From Lachnospiraceae bacterium (GTDB lineage Bacteria > Bacillota > Clostridia > Lachnospirales > Lachnospiraceae): a DNA stretch of 53,100 nt. The position numbers were made by a program, and so were the translations under genes. The DNA is taken from positions 1 through 53,100 of the forward strand of contig SVEZ01000017.1 of assembly GCA_015057115.1 (NCBI GenBank), in the 5' to 3' direction. A model generated the notes under the pieces. It had not been told where the DNA came from. It made no database searches and saw nothing but the letters and a program-made list of their open reading frames with translations. The stretch's first letter is position 1, and every line of letters begins with the position of its first letter. Shown in pieces: positions 7,997 to 15,689 of the stretch.

Positions 7997-8003
7997 ATAA
8001 AGT

Positions 8004-9980
8004 CTATTTTGTTTTTACTTTTTTAGCTGTGCTCCAACCGGAATATACCAATACGTTGCCTAATTTAGCGCAAGTACGTATTTTTACATAGTAGGTCTTT
8101 TTAGCTTTTAAATTCTTAATAGTTGCGGAATTCTTAGCAATCTCTTTGTTTACAATCTTGGTAGTAGCTTTTGTAAAGGATTTGCTGGTAGAATATGCAA
8201 TCTGGTAACCTTCTGCGTTGTCAGTTGTCGCATTCCATTTCAGTGTCAGCTTAGTTTTAGCAGGTGTTACTTTAGTAAAGGAAGAACCATCTAAAGCAAA
8301 GATAGTCTTAACGTCTCCACGAGGAGCACCATAGCGTGCTTCTGTAAGAACACCACCCAGTTTTTCTGTAATGTATCTACAAACTACTTCATCTAATGGA
8401 AAACCGGTGTCAATTCTTCCACTGGAGTGTGCCATGACGTAGTAGGTATCTCCACCATCAGCGCTGTAATTGTTTGTAACTACAGCGTAAGTAGCAGATT
8501 TCTTAAATGCTTTTCCATTAATGCTTTCGATGTTAACTCTCTTAAGTGTTTTTGGTGCATAATATGTTGAATTCGGGTATGCATCGCCCTGATCATATGC
8601 TTTTGCAATGTTAATTGTAAACTTGATACCTTTGGTCTGTGGGTAGCCACCGATTGCTTCCGGTGTATTGAAAGTAGATGCTTCCAGGACTTCCAGTAAC
8701 TGTTCACCTGTAAGATAAACTACAGATAAGGTGTTTCCAAATGGAAGGATGGTATTAATATCCTTTTTGGTAATATCCCCAACCTTGAGACCGGCACGGA
8801 TACCACCACCATTTGTAAGGGCTACAACATTATCAGCAGAAACTTTTAGGGATTTCTTATCCTTCAGAATTTCCCACATCATAGCATCTGTAATAAGATC
8901 TCCGGTGTTGGTTTCATAACAACGGTTTTCGGTTTTTTCAGATGCAAAAGTGGTTTCGCTTTTAGCAAAAATCTGTCCAAGGACATCATCCACTTTTTTG
9001 CTGATTTCTTTAGCAGCAGCTTCTACTTCCGGATCCTTGTCAAGTCCTTCGGTATCAACAAGATAGTGTTCGCTAATCTTCTTTGCTGCATCGTCAATGA
9101 CTACAACACCGATGTTATCGAATTTGGTTCCGGTTGACTGGATTGGCTCTTTATTAAGTCCTTCAGTCATTACGGTATGAGAATGTCCATCAAGGATCAT
9201 ATCGATACCTTCCACATTCTCGTACATATCGCAGGAACGATGTTTATCTCCTTTAGATTCTTCTTCCATTCCTAAGTGAGAAAGGGAAATAATGATATCA
9301 GCACCCTGCTCTTTCAGTGCTTTTACTTCTTTCTTGGCACAGTCAAAAATTCCTGTTTTGCCATTGGTATTGTTTAAGAAGGTAAGACCTTCAATAAGTT
9401 TAGGATTTGCTTTGGTCTGTGTTTCCGGTGTTTCCATTCCGAAAATACCGATTTTTACACCGGATTTAGTGGTGTAAACAGTCTCTGCATCGTAAATGGT
9501 CTTGTTGTTTTCCAGGACATCTGCACAAAGTACCTGGAATTTAGCATTTTTCATATTGGATTTAAGCTGTTCATAGCCATAATCAAATTCATGGTTTCCG
9601 AGAGTGGAATATTCATATCCCGCAACGTTCATAAGGGTTACTGCATCTGCACCCTTGGAATAGCTTACGTAAGGATCGCCCTGGGAGTAATCGCCGGCAT
9701 CCATGGTGATTACCTCAGCACCTGCTTCTTCGAAGTCGTCCTCTAACTCAGCAATGCAAGCGTATCCGTCAATCTGTCCGTGCACGTCGTTGGAGTGCAG
9801 GATAACGGTTTTGCCCTTATACTGGTCAGCTTTTCCATTAAAGATGTCCGCATGGGTTTTCATCTCGGCTTTAAATGTTTCTTTTTCGTCTGCTGCGCGA
9901 AGATTCATAGCCGGCAGCATGGTAAAAGCCATAGCCGCTGAAAGCATTACGGCTGTCGCTTTTTTCAGAATTTTGTACAT
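8004..9980 (-). CDS. Secreted 5'-nucleotidase / metallophosphoesterase with C-terminal FN3-like domain
   Basis: This 658-residue protein has a signal peptide (charged N-terminus, hydrophobic core to about residue 29). A calcineurin-like metallophosphatase domain follows, with HSNDVHGQI (residues 62-70), MDAGDYSQGD and TLGNHEFDYG metal-binding blocks and DGHSHT. Next is the 5'-nucleotidase C-terminal domain (TNGGGIRAGL, PFGNTLSVV, ADGGDTYYVMA) and last a fibronectin type III-like module from about residue 565 (KLTLKWNATTDNAEGYQIAYS). Members (UshA, YfkN type) release phosphate and nucleosides from extracellular nucleotides. No LPXTG sorting signal or lipobox is visible, so it is probably released or held by the last domain. 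AAAGGAGGAG precedes the ATG. Confidence 0.92.
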   Translation of the reverse strand: MYKILKKATAVMLSAAMAFTMLPAMNLRAADEKETFKAEMKTHADIFNGKADQYKGKTVILHSNDVHGQIDGYACIAELEDDFEEAGAEVITMDAGDYSQGDPYVSYSKGADAVTLMNVAGYEYSTLGNHEFDYGYEQLKSNMKNAKFQVLCADVLENNKTIYDAETVYTTKSGVKIGIFGMETPETQTKANPKLIEGLTFLNNTNGKTGIFDCAKKEVKALKEQGADIIISLSHLGMEEESKGDKHRSCDMYENVEGIDMILDGHSHTVMTEGLNKEPIQSTGTKFDNIGVVVIDDAAKKISEHYLVDTEGLDKDPEVEAAAKEISKKVDDVLGQIFAKSETTFASEKTENRCYETNTGDLITDAMMWEILKDKKSLKVSADNVVALTNGGGIRAGLKVGDITKKDINTILPFGNTLSVVYLTGEQLLEVLEASTFNTPEAIGGYPQTKGIKFTINIAKAYDQGDAYPNSTYYAPKTLKRVNIESINGKAFKKSATYAVVTNNYSADGGDTYYVMAHSSGRIDTGFPLDEVVCRYITEKLGGVLTEARYGAPRGDVKTIFALDGSSFTKVTPAKTKLTLKWNATTDNAEGYQIAYSTSKSFTKATTKIVNKEIAKNSATIKNLKAKKTYYVKIRTCAKLGNVLVYSGWSTAKKVKTK

Positions 9981-10019
9981 TATATCTCCTCCTTTTTCTG
10001 AAAATAAGTACCTTTCAAT

Positions 10020-10048
10020 TATATATCCATACGGGGGTGGATTTTCAA
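10020..10048 (-). promoter_or_regulatory. Promoter of the 5'-nucleotidase gene
   Basis: On the minus strand TTGAAA (10043-10048), 17 bases, TATATA (10020-10025). Confidence 0.6.
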
Positions 10049-10095
10049 GGAAAAAGGTTATACAATATTATAATTTGGGTAAGGATGACGAAGGA

Positions 10096-10125
10096 TTGAC
10101 TGCAAGTCGCGGGATATATTAAAAT
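10096..10125 (+). promoter_or_regulatory. Promoter of APH-like kinase gene
   Basis: TTGACT (10096-10101), an 18-base spacer and TAAAAT (10120-10125), about 30 bases before the start codon. Confidence 0.6.
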
Positions 10126-10155
10126 ATGTGAAGGAGTAGAGGAAGGAGGAAAAGG

Positions 10156-11139
10156 ATGTGTAAAGCGGAAATATTAAATATCTTGAAACAATTTGGTATC
10201 GATGATTTTGTTGAGAAAAAAGAGATTGATTCTACCCTGGAGGATGATTATCGGTTAAATATCATTTTGGATCAAAAATATGTATTGCGGATTAACGGTG
10301 ACATTATGACAGAGGAGCGGTTGGCTTCCATTGACCGCTTAGCAGCAAGATACAGGGAAATTGGAGTGCTGGCACCGCGGCTTTATAAAAGTCAAGGTGG
10401 CACTTTCCTTGTTCCATATGGGAAATATATCTGCTATTTGTCGGAGTATTTGGACTATCCAACCTACCGGGAAAAAGAGAAAGAGTGTGATAGTACTATA
10501 ATAAATAAAGAGGTTTTGCAGTCAATCGGAAAATTGTCAGCACGTTTTACAGATGTGGATTTAGCACCTGTAAATTCTATGTGGTCTATCATTGATTTGG
10601 CGCCATTGGATGAGGATATTGATGAAAAACAGGAAAATCTGAATACATTGGTGGAGGAACTGAACCGACTTGGGGAGACGGGGTTTGCACAGCGAATTGT
10701 GGCGTTTAATGATAAAAAACGTGCCGGTCTCAAAAAAATTTATAAAAATCTTCCCAGATGTGTAATACAAGGGGATTTAAACGGCTCTAATACATTAGTA
10801 GAGGATGGACATTTTAAAGGTCTGATTGATTTTAACATGGCTGGGACGGAAGTAAATGTGAATCATTTTTGTTGTGAGACTAACGCGTCCATTGCAGAGA
10901 AAGAGTTTGAGGCAGCAGGGGCGGATTATCTCTACGAAAAATGGGTCAAGGAGCAGCAGGAATCATTGGATGTGATTCTTACGGAATATACATTAAATGA
11001 ATTGGAGAAGGAAGCAATAGGATATTACCGTAGTATCTGCCGGATTTCCATGTATCCGAATGTGATGAATTATCTGGAGTATTTGAAGAAGGATAAGGCG
11101 AAGATGTTGAGAATTTTGGAAAGAATTATAGAAGAGTAG
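10156..11139 (+). CDS. Aminoglycoside phosphotransferase (APH)-like kinase
   Basis: The 327-residue protein resembles the APH/choline kinase superfamily: the catalytic loop VIQGDLNGSNTLV (about residue 203) supplies the aspartate and asparagine, and LIDFNMAG matches the magnesium-binding DFG equivalent; a YVLRING strand near residue 45 fits the N-lobe. Members phosphorylate sugars, aminoglycosides, homoserine or other small alcohols. The usual HGD is here QGD, which is common in less studied branches. GGAAGGAGGAAAAGG precedes the ATG. It is followed 24 bases later by the first lipoprotein gene. A resistance role is not implied; the substrate is unknown. Confidence 0.75.
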   Translation: MCKAEILNILKQFGIDDFVEKKEIDSTLEDDYRLNIILDQKYVLRINGDIMTEERLASIDRLAARYREIGVLAPRLYKSQGGTFLVPYGKYICYLSEYLDYPTYREKEKECDSTIINKEVLQSIGKLSARFTDVDLAPVNSMWSIIDLAPLDEDIDEKQENLNTLVEELNRLGETGFAQRIVAFNDKKRAGLKKIYKNLPRCVIQGDLNGSNTLVEDGHFKGLIDFNMAGTEVNVNHFCCETNASIAEKEFEAAGADYLYEKWVKEQQESLDVILTEYTLNELEKEAIGYYRSICRISMYPNVMNYLEYLKKDKAKMLRILERIIEE

Positions 11140-11163
11140 AGCAGGATAGAAAGGGGTACAAGA

Positions 11164-11796
11164 ATGAAGAAAGGAATTTTGGCAGCAGTAGTATTGGCAA
11201 CAATTCTGATGATTGGGTGCGAATGTAATTATTCAGGAGGAAAAAAAGAAAAACCAGTTCTTTACGTTTATCCGGAAAAGAATAACACAGAGGTTCAGTT
11301 GTCGCTAGATTATGACGGTAGCCTTACGACGGTATATCCGACTTTTACAAAAGAGAATTGCTGGGAATTTACTGCAGATAAGGATGGAACTATCGCCATG
11401 GGTGATCGGGAGTACAATTACCTGTTCTGGGAAGGAGAGGACAGCAGAGAAACGAAGATAGATACCGGATACTGTGTAGCGAAAGAGGACTTGGCGCCAT
11501 TTTTGGAAAAAGAGCTTAGTGAACTGGGGCTAAATGACAAGGAAATGGATGATTTCATTACCTATTGGCTTCCGAGGCTTAGCCAGAACAAATACAACTT
11601 GATTTCTTTTGATAGCAGGGAATATGTGGATGTGGCGAAGCTTCAGATTAAGCCGGCGCCGGATACTTTAATTCGTGTATTTATGACTTATAAAGGGGTA
11701 GATAAGCAGACAGAAATTATAGCGCCGGATAAAGCTCGCACGCCGGAAAGGAAGGGCTTTACGATTGTAGAGTGGGGAGGAAGTATGCTATACTAA
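11164..11796 (+). CDS. Lipoprotein of unknown function, copy A
   Basis: This 210-residue protein starts with a lipoprotein signal: MKKGILAAVVLATILMIGC, with the lipidated cysteine at residue 19. The mature part begins with KPVLYVYPEK, a conserved opening I associate with a family of secreted clostridial proteins of unknown function, and continues with YLFWEGE, YWLPRLSQNKYNLISF and a closing ERKGFTIVEWGG. The same block is repeated almost unchanged in the gene at 12514. It lies 24 bases after the kinase gene and 24 bases before mntA. Placement on the outer face of the membrane follows from the lipobox. The function is unknown. Confidence 0.88.
   Translation: MKKGILAAVVLATILMIGCECNYSGGKKEKPVLYVYPEKNNTEVQLSLDYDGSLTTVYPTFTKENCWEFTADKDGTIAMGDREYNYLFWEGEDSRETKIDTGYCVAKEDLAPFLEKELSELGLNDKEMDDFITYWLPRLSQNKYNLISFDSREYVDVAKLQIKPAPDTLIRVFMTYKGVDKQTEIIAPDKARTPERKGFTIVEWGGSMLY
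11164..11796 (+). repeat. Direct repeat unit A (lipoprotein gene)
   Basis: The gene is a near copy of 12514-13146. Both are exactly 633 bases. The stretch 11496-11718 is identical base for base to 12846-13068 (223 bases). The main difference is the 14 codons after the lipobox cysteine. Identity starts at the ATG and is lost in the last three codons. Confidence 0.95.
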
Positions 11797-11820
11797 TTAA
11801 AAATAGTTTGGGAGGTATTT

Positions 11821-12111
11821 ATGGATACTCCGAATACAATGTCAATAGAAGAAATTATAAGACGCGTTACGGATTTAGCGCGCAAATATCATGTTCAGCG
11901 ATTGGATTTGTTTGGTTCCTTTGCAGTTGGAAATGCCACGGAGCGAAGCGACATCGATTTTGTGGTAAGAGGATGTAGTGATATTGTGGCATTTGAAGAA
12001 GAAGTGGATGAAATTCCAACATTAAGAAAAATAGATATTTTTAATTATGATGAGGTTTGTAGCGAGTTGCTGAGGGAGGATATGGATAAGTATGGAAAGC
12101 AAATATTTTAA
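11821..12111 (+). CDS. mntA: MNT-domain nucleotidyltransferase, antitoxin-type (MntA-like)
   Basis: A 96-residue minimal nucleotidyltransferase. The signature GS-x10-D-x-D is complete: Gly32, Ser33, Asp44, Asp46 (LFGSFAVGN, SDIDF). In the characterised type VII toxin-antitoxin systems such an MntA protein silences its HepT partner by adding AMP to a tyrosine. GGGAGG precedes the ATG. It overlaps the next gene by 20 bases, as is usual for the pair, which supports joint translation. The pair sits exactly between two copies of a lipoprotein gene. Some proteins of this size are only called DNA polymerase beta-like and have no known toxin role. Confidence 0.85.
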   Translation: MDTPNTMSIEEIIRRVTDLARKYHVQRLDLFGSFAVGNATERSDIDFVVRGCSDIVAFEEEVDEIPTLRKIDIFNYDEVCSELLREDMDKYGKQIF

Positions 12112-12493
12112 TCGGTATGAAAGCTTATGTAGAAGCCTTGAAAATCTCAGGCAATCCAAAGGGGCGGACGTCGGAAATCCGTTTGTTCTTCCGGCAACGG
12201 TGCAGAACTTTAATCTTACATTTGACTTATCGTGGAAAGTTCTGAAGGAACTGCTGATACAAGAATTTGGAATAACAGATTTTGCGGCAGGTTCACCCCG
12301 AGAAACGCTAAGAACTGCCTTTTCCGTAGGAATAATTCATGATGACCGGTGGATGGAAATGTTACGTGTACGGAATACCTTAGCGCATGATTATGATGGA
12401 AAGGTGGCGCAGCGATATTTTCATGAAATCGTAGGTGAGTATTTTGGATTATTAGAGGGTATGATTCGTCATGTGGAACAGTATTACAAATAA
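12092..12493 (+). CDS. hepT: HepT/HI0074-family nucleotidyltransferase-binding protein (putative toxin)
   Basis: This 133-residue all-helical type protein matches the HI0074/HepT family that partners MNT nucleotidyltransferases. The HEPN motif R-x4-H-x-Y is intact (Arg94, His99, Tyr101 in RNTLAHDY), so an RNase activity modified by adenylylation at the tyrosine is possible, by analogy with HepT. DLSWKVLKELL and SPRETLRTAF are typical of the HI0074 branch. The ATG at 12092 lies within the end of mntA, with GAGGGAGG about 12 bases upstream. Expression is from the same transcript as the kinase and lipoprotein. Whether it is toxic is not shown by sequence. Confidence 0.82.
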   Translation: MESKYFNRYESLCRSLENLRQSKGADVGNPFVLPATVQNFNLTFDLSWKVLKELLIQEFGITDFAAGSPRETLRTAFSVGIIHDDRWMEMLRVRNTLAHDYDGKVAQRYFHEIVGEYFGLLEGMIRHVEQYYK

Positions 12494-12513
12494 TGTATCT
12501 TGAGGGGGTTACA

Positions 12514-13146
12514 ATGAAGAAAGGAATTTTGGCAGCAGTAGTATTGGCAACAATTTTGATGAGCGGATGCGAAATAGGACTTGAGAACCAGTGCAATGAA
12601 AAACCTGTTTTGTACGTTTATCCGGAAAAGAATAACACGGAGGTTCAGTTGTCGCTAGATTATGACGGTAGCCTTACGACGGTATATCCGGCCTTTACAA
12701 AAGAGAATTGCTGGGAATTTACTGCAGATAAGGATGGAACCATCATCATGGGTGATAAGGAGTACAATTACCTGTTCTGGGAAGGAGAGGACAGCAGAAA
12801 AACGAAGATAGATACCGGATACTGTGTAGCGAAAGAGGATTTGGTGCCATTTTTGGAAAAAGAGCTTAGTGAACTGGGGCTAAATGACAAGGAAATGGAT
12901 GATTTCATTACCTATTGGCTTCCGAGGCTTAGCCAGAACAAATACAACTTGATTTCTTTTGATAGCAGGGAATATGTGGATGTGGCGAAGCTTCAGATTA
13001 AGCCGGCGCCGGATACTTTAATTCGTGTATTTATGACTTATAAAGGGGTAGATAAGCAGACAGAAATTGCAGCGCCGGATAAAGTTCGTACACCGGAAAG
13101 GAAGGGCTTTACGATTGTAGAGTGGGGAGGAAGTCAGATAAAATAA
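12514..13146 (+). CDS. Lipoprotein of unknown function, copy B
   Basis: A 210-residue paralog of the 11164 lipoprotein with the same signal (lipobox LMSGC, Cys19) and the same KPVLYVYPEK and ERKGFTIVEWGG blocks. The start at 12514 follows TGAGGGGG; an in-frame ATG at 12493 has no ribosome site. Differences from copy A cluster in residues 20-33, just after the lipid anchor, where the two have unrelated short linkers; most of the rest is identical. It is the last gene of the unit and is followed by a strong bidirectional terminator. Confidence 0.88.
   Translation: MKKGILAAVVLATILMSGCEIGLENQCNEKPVLYVYPEKNNTEVQLSLDYDGSLTTVYPAFTKENCWEFTADKDGTIIMGDKEYNYLFWEGEDSRKTKIDTGYCVAKEDLVPFLEKELSELGLNDKEMDDFITYWLPRLSQNKYNLISFDSREYVDVAKLQIKPAPDTLIRVFMTYKGVDKQTEIAAPDKVRTPERKGFTIVEWGGSQIK
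12514..13146 (+). repeat. Direct repeat unit B (lipoprotein gene)
   Basis: Second member of the 633-base direct duplication; spaced by 717 bases holding mntA and hepT. The offset between the copies is exactly 1350 bases throughout. Confidence 0.95.
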
Positions 13147-13149
13147 AAA

Positions 13150-13185
13150 ATTTCACCGGGGCGAATACCCCGGTGATTTTTAAAA
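13150..13185. terminator. Bidirectional terminator
   Basis: TCACCGGGG (13153-13161) pairs perfectly with CCCCGGTGA (13168-13176), flanked by A and T runs, between convergent operons. Confidence 0.93.
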
Positions 13186-13959
13186 TAGATCAAATGTACC
13201 GTTTTTTCTGCAGGCCTGCTCTGCCAGTCGTAGAAGGGCCCATGCGGATAAAAAATAGCAGGCGGCAGTGAAAAGCTCGCAAAGAATCAGGGAAAGGTAA
13301 TCCCCGGAGGCGTTTCCCAGCAAAATATTCATAGCCTTTATGGAACGTGTCAGCGGAAGGATCTGGGAAATCCATTGCCCTGGGAGGGGAAGCTGGCTGA
13401 CCGGAAATTCAGCTCCGGTAAAGATCATCAACACATAGCTCATACAATTTAAAATCAGATGCATGCTGTCGGAGATCAGTCCGAATACCGCCAGCAGAAG
13501 CCCTAGTCCGGTGGCAGCTAGCATGGCACAGAGAATGGTAAGTGCCATAAGTGCCGGATTTACCCCGGAAAAATCCACATGAAAAATAAGGGCTCCAACC
13601 AGAAATCCGCCGATAACTGAGATGGCGGCAAACAGTGCCGGAAAAACACCGTTCGCCAGAATCAGCGCAAGTTTGTTGCAGGGAGAAGCGATGATGGAGC
13701 GAAGGCGTCCATTATACCGCTCGCCATTAAAAATACTGCCTAACCCGAAAATGCATGTATTGGTACACATCAAAAAGGCATTTCCGATTACCCAATGGGT
13801 CAGGTTCGTGGTCTGAAAGCAGTAAGAAGCCAGCAGACAGTAAAAAATCAGTGTAATCACCGGATATCCTGCGTCGAAGCAGAGAAATTCAGATAATTTA
13901 AAGGCAGCAGCCCGTCCCTTATGATAGAGCCATGCCTGTTCAAAAAAGCGACGAATCAT
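13180..13959 (-). CDS. ABC-2 type transporter permease (second subunit)
   Basis: A 259-residue membrane protein with about six hydrophobic segments, of the ABC-2/DrrB kind: long membrane blocks such as LALILANGVFPALFAAISVIGGFL and a region near LIFTGAEFPVSQLPLPGQWI that resembles the conserved FPVS-LP loop of these permeases. It is the last gene of an operon with the neighbouring permease and ATPase and starts right after the stop of the preceding permease. Two related permeases and one ATPase suggest a heterodimeric exporter of a drug, lipid or polymer. Its substrate is unknown. Confidence 0.85.
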   Translation of the reverse strand: MIRRFFEQAWLYHKGRAAAFKLSEFLCFDAGYPVITLIFYCLLASYCFQTTNLTHWVIGNAFLMCTNTCIFGLGSIFNGERYNGRLRSIIASPCNKLALILANGVFPALFAAISVIGGFLVGALIFHVDFSGVNPALMALTILCAMLAATGLGLLLAVFGLISDSMHLILNCMSYVLMIFTGAEFPVSQLPLPGQWISQILPLTRSIKAMNILLGNASGDYLSLILCELFTAACYFLSAWALLRLAEQACRKNGTFDLF

Positions 13960-14739
13960 TTAACACACCTCCAAACTTGCCAGTATTCGTACCCGCTTAT
14001 CAATTCTTTGAAATAACCAGAAGGCGAATAACCCTTCGATTACCGATAAAATCAAGATGATTCCAAGATTTTTCCAAAATAGCTGCGGGTCAGTAACGCC
14101 CGCTACCGCCATACGTAGAAGCTCAACCGCCCAGGTTGGAGCAAGCAGGCGGCTTACCGGTTGAACAAACCGGGGCAGGATGTCAACCGGAAAAGATAAA
14201 CCGCACAGCAAAATGAAAGGGATTTCAATGCAGTTCATATATAAAGTGGTGCGTCTGGAGAGCGTCAGAAGACAGGCTAATACCGACGAGATCACCACAA
14301 AACTGCCAATCATGGCAATAAAAGCAATGGCAAAATACCCCGGACTGGCCAATGTCAAGGGTGTCCGGTAAACAATTACCGCAGTGAAAAGCGAAATCAA
14401 AAGACTGCTAAGAGAAAGCAGGGTATTTCCCAGAATTTTACCTAAAATAATCAGTGGAAAGCCTGCTGGTGCGGCAAATACCAAAGAGAGGGTACCGCTG
14501 AACCGTTCCCGGTTAATATCTCCTGCAGAAGAAAAGCAGATACAGCCCCAGATTGCCATAAGCCCGGAGCCCAAAATAACGTATGACGCAAAGTCTTTTT
14601 CACCGGAGTTCCGGAACATTTCATACAGCAAAACTGTATTCAGAATCGGATTGGCAATCAGGCAAAATCGAAACATGGGGCGTGCAAAGGACTGCTTCAT
14701 TTGTAGTATCATGGTGCTGAGTAAAACGGAATGTGACAT
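13960..14739 (-). CDS. ABC-2 type transporter permease (first subunit)
   Basis: A 259-residue polytopic protein, the same length as the next gene, so the pair may be an old duplication. It shows the ABC-2 loop LLCGLSFPVDILPRFVQPVSRL and six hydrophobic segments, with GLMAIWGCICFSSAGDINRERFSGTL as the typical cytoplasmic coupling stretch. TTAAGGAGGA precedes the ATG. It pairs with the ATPase at 14772-15536 and the downstream permease. Confidence 0.85.
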   Translation of the reverse strand: MSHSVLLSTMILQMKQSFARPMFRFCLIANPILNTVLLYEMFRNSGEKDFASYVILGSGLMAIWGCICFSSAGDINRERFSGTLSLVFAAPAGFPLIILGKILGNTLLSLSSLLISLFTAVIVYRTPLTLASPGYFAIAFIAMIGSFVVISSVLACLLTLSRRTTLYMNCIEIPFILLCGLSFPVDILPRFVQPVSRLLAPTWAVELLRMAVAGVTDPQLFWKNLGIILILSVIEGLFAFWLFQRIDKRVRILASLEVC

Positions 14740-14771
14740 GTGAATCCTCCTTAAAGTAGTTTATGAAAAGG

Positions 14772-15536
14772 CTATTTTGCATCATCCTTTACCAGTGAAA
14801 TGTAGGCTTCTTCCAGATTCGCGGCATCTCCGATAATTTCCTTTGGAGTTCCGCTTGCTACAATCTCACCCTTTTTCAAGATAACCAGATGATCGCAAAG
14901 TTCCTCGGCTTCCGGTAAATAATGGGTAGTAAGAAAAACGGTTTTGTCATTCGATTTCAGTTTTAAAATAATATCCCGTAGCATTCGGGCACCCAATGGG
15001 TCAAGTCCAACCGTAGGCTCATCCATAAACAGGATTTCCGGATCATTCATCAGCCCTCTGGCAATCTGGAGACGCTGAATCATGCCTTTGGAATAGGTTT
15101 CTGCCAGATTGTCGGCACTATCCGTAAGATCTACAAGACGAAGGATCCGGTCAATGCGTTCCTCCTGCACTTTTTTATCAATCAGGTAAAGATTACCGAA
15201 ATACCGCAGATTGTCCCGGGCGGATAAACGGCGGTAAACCCCCATTTCGCCGCCGAAAATAAAGTTGATCCGCTTGCGGATCTGCTTTTCCTGTCCAAAT
15301 GTATCGTAGCCCATTACCTTGCAGCTTCCCGCAGTGGGCGCCAAAAGAGTAGTCAGAACCTTGATGGTTGTGGTCTTTCCGGCACCATTCTGACCAAGAA
15401 ATCCGAATATTTCTCCCTTATTTACAGAAAAAGAAATATCCTTCACAGCGTGAATGGTCTCTTTGTATTTTTTAAACGTGCCACGCATAGTGGAATAATC
15501 CCGCTTTAAATGGGTAACTTCAATTATCTTTTCCAT
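14772..15536 (-). CDS. ABC transporter ATP-binding protein (DrrA/NodI type)
   Basis: The 254-residue ATPase drives the two ABC-2 permeases that follow. Walker A is GQNGAGKTT (residues 48-56), the signature is YSKGMIQRLQIARG, Walker B is ILFMDEPTVGLDP and the switch histidine lies in LTTHYLPEAEELC. The start at 15536 is chosen because GAAGGAGG lies upstream; the longer frame starting at 15560 runs over this ribosome site. Transcription probably starts at the promoter at 15585-15613, where a 14-base palindrome overlaps the start region, so the ArsR-type gene upstream is the likely regulator. Confidence 0.9.
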   Translation of the reverse strand: MEKIIEVTHLKRDYSTMRGTFKKYKETIHAVKDISFSVNKGEIFGFLGQNGAGKTTTIKVLTTLLAPTAGSCKVMGYDTFGQEKQIRKRINFIFGGEMGVYRRLSARDNLRYFGNLYLIDKKVQEERIDRILRLVDLTDSADNLAETYSKGMIQRLQIARGLMNDPEILFMDEPTVGLDPLGARMLRDIILKLKSNDKTVFLTTHYLPEAEELCDHLVILKKGEIVASGTPKEIIGDAANLEEAYISLVKDDAK

Positions 15537-15573
15537 TGCTGTTCCTCCTTCGACAGACATCTAATCCTATATG

Positions 15574-15613
15574 TATCTAATTAGATAATAATGAAATTAG
15601 TTAAGCCTGTCAA
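15574..15613 (-). promoter_or_regulatory. Promoter and palindromic operator of the ABC-2 operon
   Basis: On the minus strand TTGACA (15608-15613), 17 bases, TATTAT (15585-15590). A perfect palindrome TATCTAATTAGATA spans 15574-15587, covering the expected start site, and a further half site ATCTAAT lies at about 15559-15565. This is the layout of a repressor operator. Confidence 0.75.
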
Positions 15614-15622
15614 GAGAAAAAT

Positions 15623-15659
15623 AAAAAAGCCATCCGGGAAGTGTAATCCTCCCGGATGA
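15623..15659 (-). terminator. Terminator of the ArsR-type regulator gene
   Basis: CATCCGGGA pairs with TCCCGGATG; on the minus strand the stem is followed by a T run. It separates the regulator from the ABC operon, which therefore uses its own promoter. Confidence 0.88.
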
Positions 15660-15689
15660 CCAGCGCGTTTTATTAAAAACAGAAAAGGG

